Positions 61,307-64,000 of a stretch of DNA of 64,000 bases are shown in pieces. Source of the DNA: Siphlonurus alternatus (taxonomy: Eukaryota; Arthropoda; Insecta; Ephemeroptera; Siphlonuridae); contig OX463784.1 in assembly GCA_949825025.1 (NCBI GenBank), forward strand, positions 3,502,885 to 3,566,884, read 5' to 3'. The notes below the pieces were generated by a model. That model ran no database searches and was not told the origin of the DNA. It worked only from the letters and a program-made list of their open reading frames with translations. Made by a program: the position numbers and the translations under genes. Numbering within the stretch: the stretch's first letter is position 1; each line of letters opens with the position of its first letter.

Positions 61307-62290
61307 GCACAACCGCTGTAAGAATATGTCTGTCGATAGGATGGGAGAGGTTCAGTAGCCAGTCCAATGGCACCAGCTCTTTGTCAGGAGTCTATTAATC
61401 TGGCTACTGAACCTTCTATGTTGACTCCTCCTATGAAAAATGAAGTGATAGCAATTTGTTCTTAGGTATGTCAAGAAATTTAGCAAAATTTGTTAAATTT
61501 TTGGATGCAGATAAAGAAAAGTAAAGTTATTCTTTGGGATTTTAAGATTGCAAAAGTCTTGACTAAATATTTTCATTTTGGTATAAGTTTTAATGTTGAT
61601 ATATTTATCAGATCTGTGTAAAATTTATCAGATTTTGATTTCTCTGATACATCATAAATAACTTCTAAACGCAATCTCCCGGACTAAATTTTGAAATATC
61701 ACAAGACAGACATATTCTACATGTTATTTACATCTAAATGTCTTTCTATAATTCATTGTTGTACATAGAATCCTAAGCAATAATTGTTAACGAATAGTCG
61801 TGCACTTTTGCGACTTACCAGCTCACTACGCATTTTAGTTTAGTGATGTTGTATCATCCTGAAGCGGATATTACACGAAACAATTTTACTAACTATTGCA
61901 TACAATTTTCCCTTGCAAGAAAACTTGAATTACATTTGTTTGTATGAAGATGAATTTTTCTTGTAAGGATAAATTGTAAGCAAAATTGTATCGTGTATTA
62001 CAGGCCTAATGCCTTTCACACAAACTGCTGTTGGGGTGTCAAAGTTTGCATTTTGAATGTGCCAAATTCTAAAAGTAAGGCATGTTAATTATTAAATTAT
62101 ATTTATGCTTTTGCACCATTTTTTAATTTTTTATCATTAATTTTCTATTTTTTTAATTGTGAAGATATAGAATTAAGTTTTAAAGTAATAAATATATTTA
62201 TTTATTTTATTTTAAATTATTTATTTTTTTTTGTTTTGTTTTAAGTTTTTAAATTTTAAGTATATAAATAAACGTTCAAAATAAATTAAT
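61307..62290 (+). other. Probable 3' UTR of the phosphatase gene
   Basis: After the stop the sequence becomes AT-rich. AATAAA signals lie at 62187-62192, 62267-62272 and 62280-62285, and one of these may end the transcript. A TTACACGATACAATTTT MITE sits inside (61865-62005). The exact poly(A) site cannot be fixed from sequence. Confidence 0.45.
61865..62005. mobile_element. TTACACGATACAATTTT MITE in the presumed 3' UTR
   Basis: CGGATATTACACGAAACAAT at the left, AAATTGTATCGTGTATTAC at the right, with opposed CTTGCAAGAAAACTTG / TTTTTCTTGTAAGG inside. Same family as 23890-24112 and 28086-28209. Confidence 0.75.
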
Positions 62291-62951
62291 TTTACACATA
62301 GATATATTGAAATATGTGATTTTAATGAGTGTAAAGAAAAATAATTCTTAATTACATAATTAATTTTTAAATAATTACAAACACAAAACTGAATATATTT
62401 TATTTAGCTATAAAAATTGTAATGTTTTACGTAATATTTGTGCATGGGTTGAATACAATCCTGTCTTGAGTCCAAAATCACTTCAAACTCAAAGTTAAAG
62501 TTGCTAAATTCTCAGCAATTTAAAGACAAAGTTATTTTCTATGTGTGCATTTTAATATTAAAGACTCTAAAAATTACAACGCCAAATTAATTAATTTCGT
62601 CAGCTTGTGTGATCGGTTGGGATGTTTTTTTACAAACTGTTACATTCTTTGAAGCTACATTTTCTTTGCAGCACAAAAACTTCCAATCTTTTCTTTTTTC
62701 CCGCAAACAATAATTCCTCTGCTTTAATTTTAATATCTACATAGTAGAGATAGGACGTTTAAATATTTCCATGAATGTTATTAAACATTTTTTATATATC
62801 TATATTATGTTTCATCTTTTTTAAATGTATTTTTATGTAGACTTCAATTTTATATTTGGAGTTAACATTCCTGTCAATTTTATGTTAACCATCATGCAGT
62901 ATTGTGGCAAAGTCAAAGATTCATCCTTATAAATATTCGTTAATTTTAACC
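62291..62951. other. AT-rich DNA downstream of the gene
   Basis: No gene or bounded element recognised. Confidence 0.4.
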
Positions 62952-63310
62952 AACTCTTTGGTGTAGTGGTTAGTACACTTGACTCTCGTCCGAGAGGTCC
63001 CTGGTTCAAATCCCGAACACGGCAGACTTTTAGCGACATGAGATGGGTGTGATTGGCTACTAGATGAAAGAGTTGGTAGGAGGAAAGCAGCTTACGGCTG
63101 TCTATACTCCGCTGGGGTGATTAAGACCGTGGAATGTTGTGCAAACAACATGAGAAACCGTACTTCATTGTCTGGCGTGCAGACTGGGTATTAGGAGCCC
63201 CAGAGAGCACTGTTAACAATGTTGAAAAACAAGTTCCGCCATTGGTAACCAACCAATTTTCTTGCTATTGGCTTATTTTTATTTTGTTTTTTGTCCTGGT
63301 TTTTAACTTT
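62952..63310 (+). mobile_element. tRNA-derived SINE
   Basis: The head has A box TTGGTGTAGTGG (62958-62969) and B box GGTTCAAATCC (63003-63013), the standard Pol III spacing. The tRNA fold is imperfect (T-stem mismatch), as expected in a SINE. The body has GATGGGTGTGATTGGCTAC, GAGTTGGTAGGAGGAAAGC and GTCTGGCGTGCAGACTGGG. Only one copy lies in this window, so the 3' end is a guess. Confidence 0.6.
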
Positions 63311-63916
63311 TTCAGCCATTGATGGTTTAAGCCTTCTCATTGGTTTAAGATTCCCAACAAATACTACATTAAATTAGAAATAAGAATTAAAATACCTACC
63401 ATGGGCAAAAGAAAAAAAAAAAAAACATAAATATGCAGTATTTTTTTGTATTTTATAAATTTTGTCACTAAATTTCAACATTATTTAACATATAGAAAAA
63501 TCAACAAGAAATTTTAAAACAAACGAGGAACTAAAAATGCCAATAAATACCATAAACCATGGGATTGAATCTTTGACAGTCACATATTTGTAAAATGTTT
63601 ATTGATTTTACTTAAATAAAAGTTGCTGCCTAGCAGTTGCTAATTTCTCATTTAATTCAATTTGTTAATACATTAATGATGATTCTCTTGCACTTGTGTT
63701 CTCAAATTGAGAAAATTTTAAAGTATTTTAACATCTATTGAAATAAGACTCAAAAAAGTAAAAGCATATAAACTTTACCCCTGCTCTGTTCGTAGACATG
63801 TATTACAGGACCTTTAAATTTTGTAGATTATTAAATTAATCAAAATTACAAATCTACAGAGGTAACATTCATGCTGTTTCGAAGTGTACAATTTTTTATT
63901 TTAAATTTCTATATTA
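63311..63916. other. AT-rich DNA, R3 fragment only
   Basis: 63775-63860 contains a decayed R3 piece (CTGTTCGTAGAC, TTACAAATCTACAGAGGTAAC). No gene evidence. Confidence 0.4.
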
Positions 63917-64000
63917 TTAAGGGTAAAATAACACGAAACATTGTTTGTTGTATTGCCATTTGATTAACATGTTAACCTTAGCAACCTCATAATAGTTCAG
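63917..64000. mobile_element. TTAA MITE, left end, runs off the window
   Basis: TTAA at 63917-63920 followed by GGGTAAAATAACACG, then TTTGATTAACATGTTAACCTTAGC of the long subfamily. The right end lies outside the window. Confidence 0.75.

Overview
The window is animal nuclear DNA: AT-rich, intron-containing and packed with transposon-derived repeats. It carries one protein-coding gene, on the + strand. This is an MKP-3-type dual-specificity MAP-kinase phosphatase (DUSP6/7/9 class) with five coding exons between 18151 and 61306, a 402-residue product, and introns of about 18.4, 2.6, 19.7 and 1.3 kb. The protein has the MKP plan: an N-terminal rhodanese-like domain with an IMLRRL kinase-docking motif, a serine-rich linker, a catalytic domain with HCLAGVSRS, and a cysteine-rich tail. 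The non-LTR retrotransposon remnants, 5S-rRNA-derived SINEs and the phosphatase look invertebrate, and I favour an arthropod, probably an insect. The sequence alone does not fix the species.

Layout. 1-17900: intergenic DNA upstream of the gene, with SINEs, two hAT-type non-autonomous elements with exact 8-bp target-site duplications (TSDs), several hairpin MITEs, and a LINE RNase H fragment inside a long terminal-inverted-repeat element. 17900-18150: promoter-proximal DNA with a CRE palindrome, two inverted CCAAT boxes and two CACGTG E-boxes. 18151-36915: exon 1 and intron 1 (satellite array, LINE remnants, many MITEs). 36916-39921: exons 2 and 3. The end of exon 3 and its splice donor are tandemly repeated into the intron. 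39922-59641: intron 3, which holds a stack of elements inserted one inside another (48699-55803). 59642-61306: exons 4 and 5. After the stop codon come a probable 3' UTR, another MITE, a tRNA-type SINE and the left end of one more TTAA element.

The window is mainly a record of transposition. I resolved the exact ends and TSDs of many elements by eye: a piggyBac-like TTAA MITE family (five copies with both TTAA duplications), three hAT-like families (8-bp TSD), several TA-flanked (mariner-like) palindromes, 3-bp-TSD MITEs, a foldback-like element with CGAAA-rich arms, and two SINE groups with 5S rRNA heads. A short hairpin core built on GACTGAGG...CCTCAGTC recurs in otherwise different SINEs. 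Apart from the phosphatase and the decayed retrotransposon ORFs, I find no convincing protein gene. Most other open frames run through repeats.
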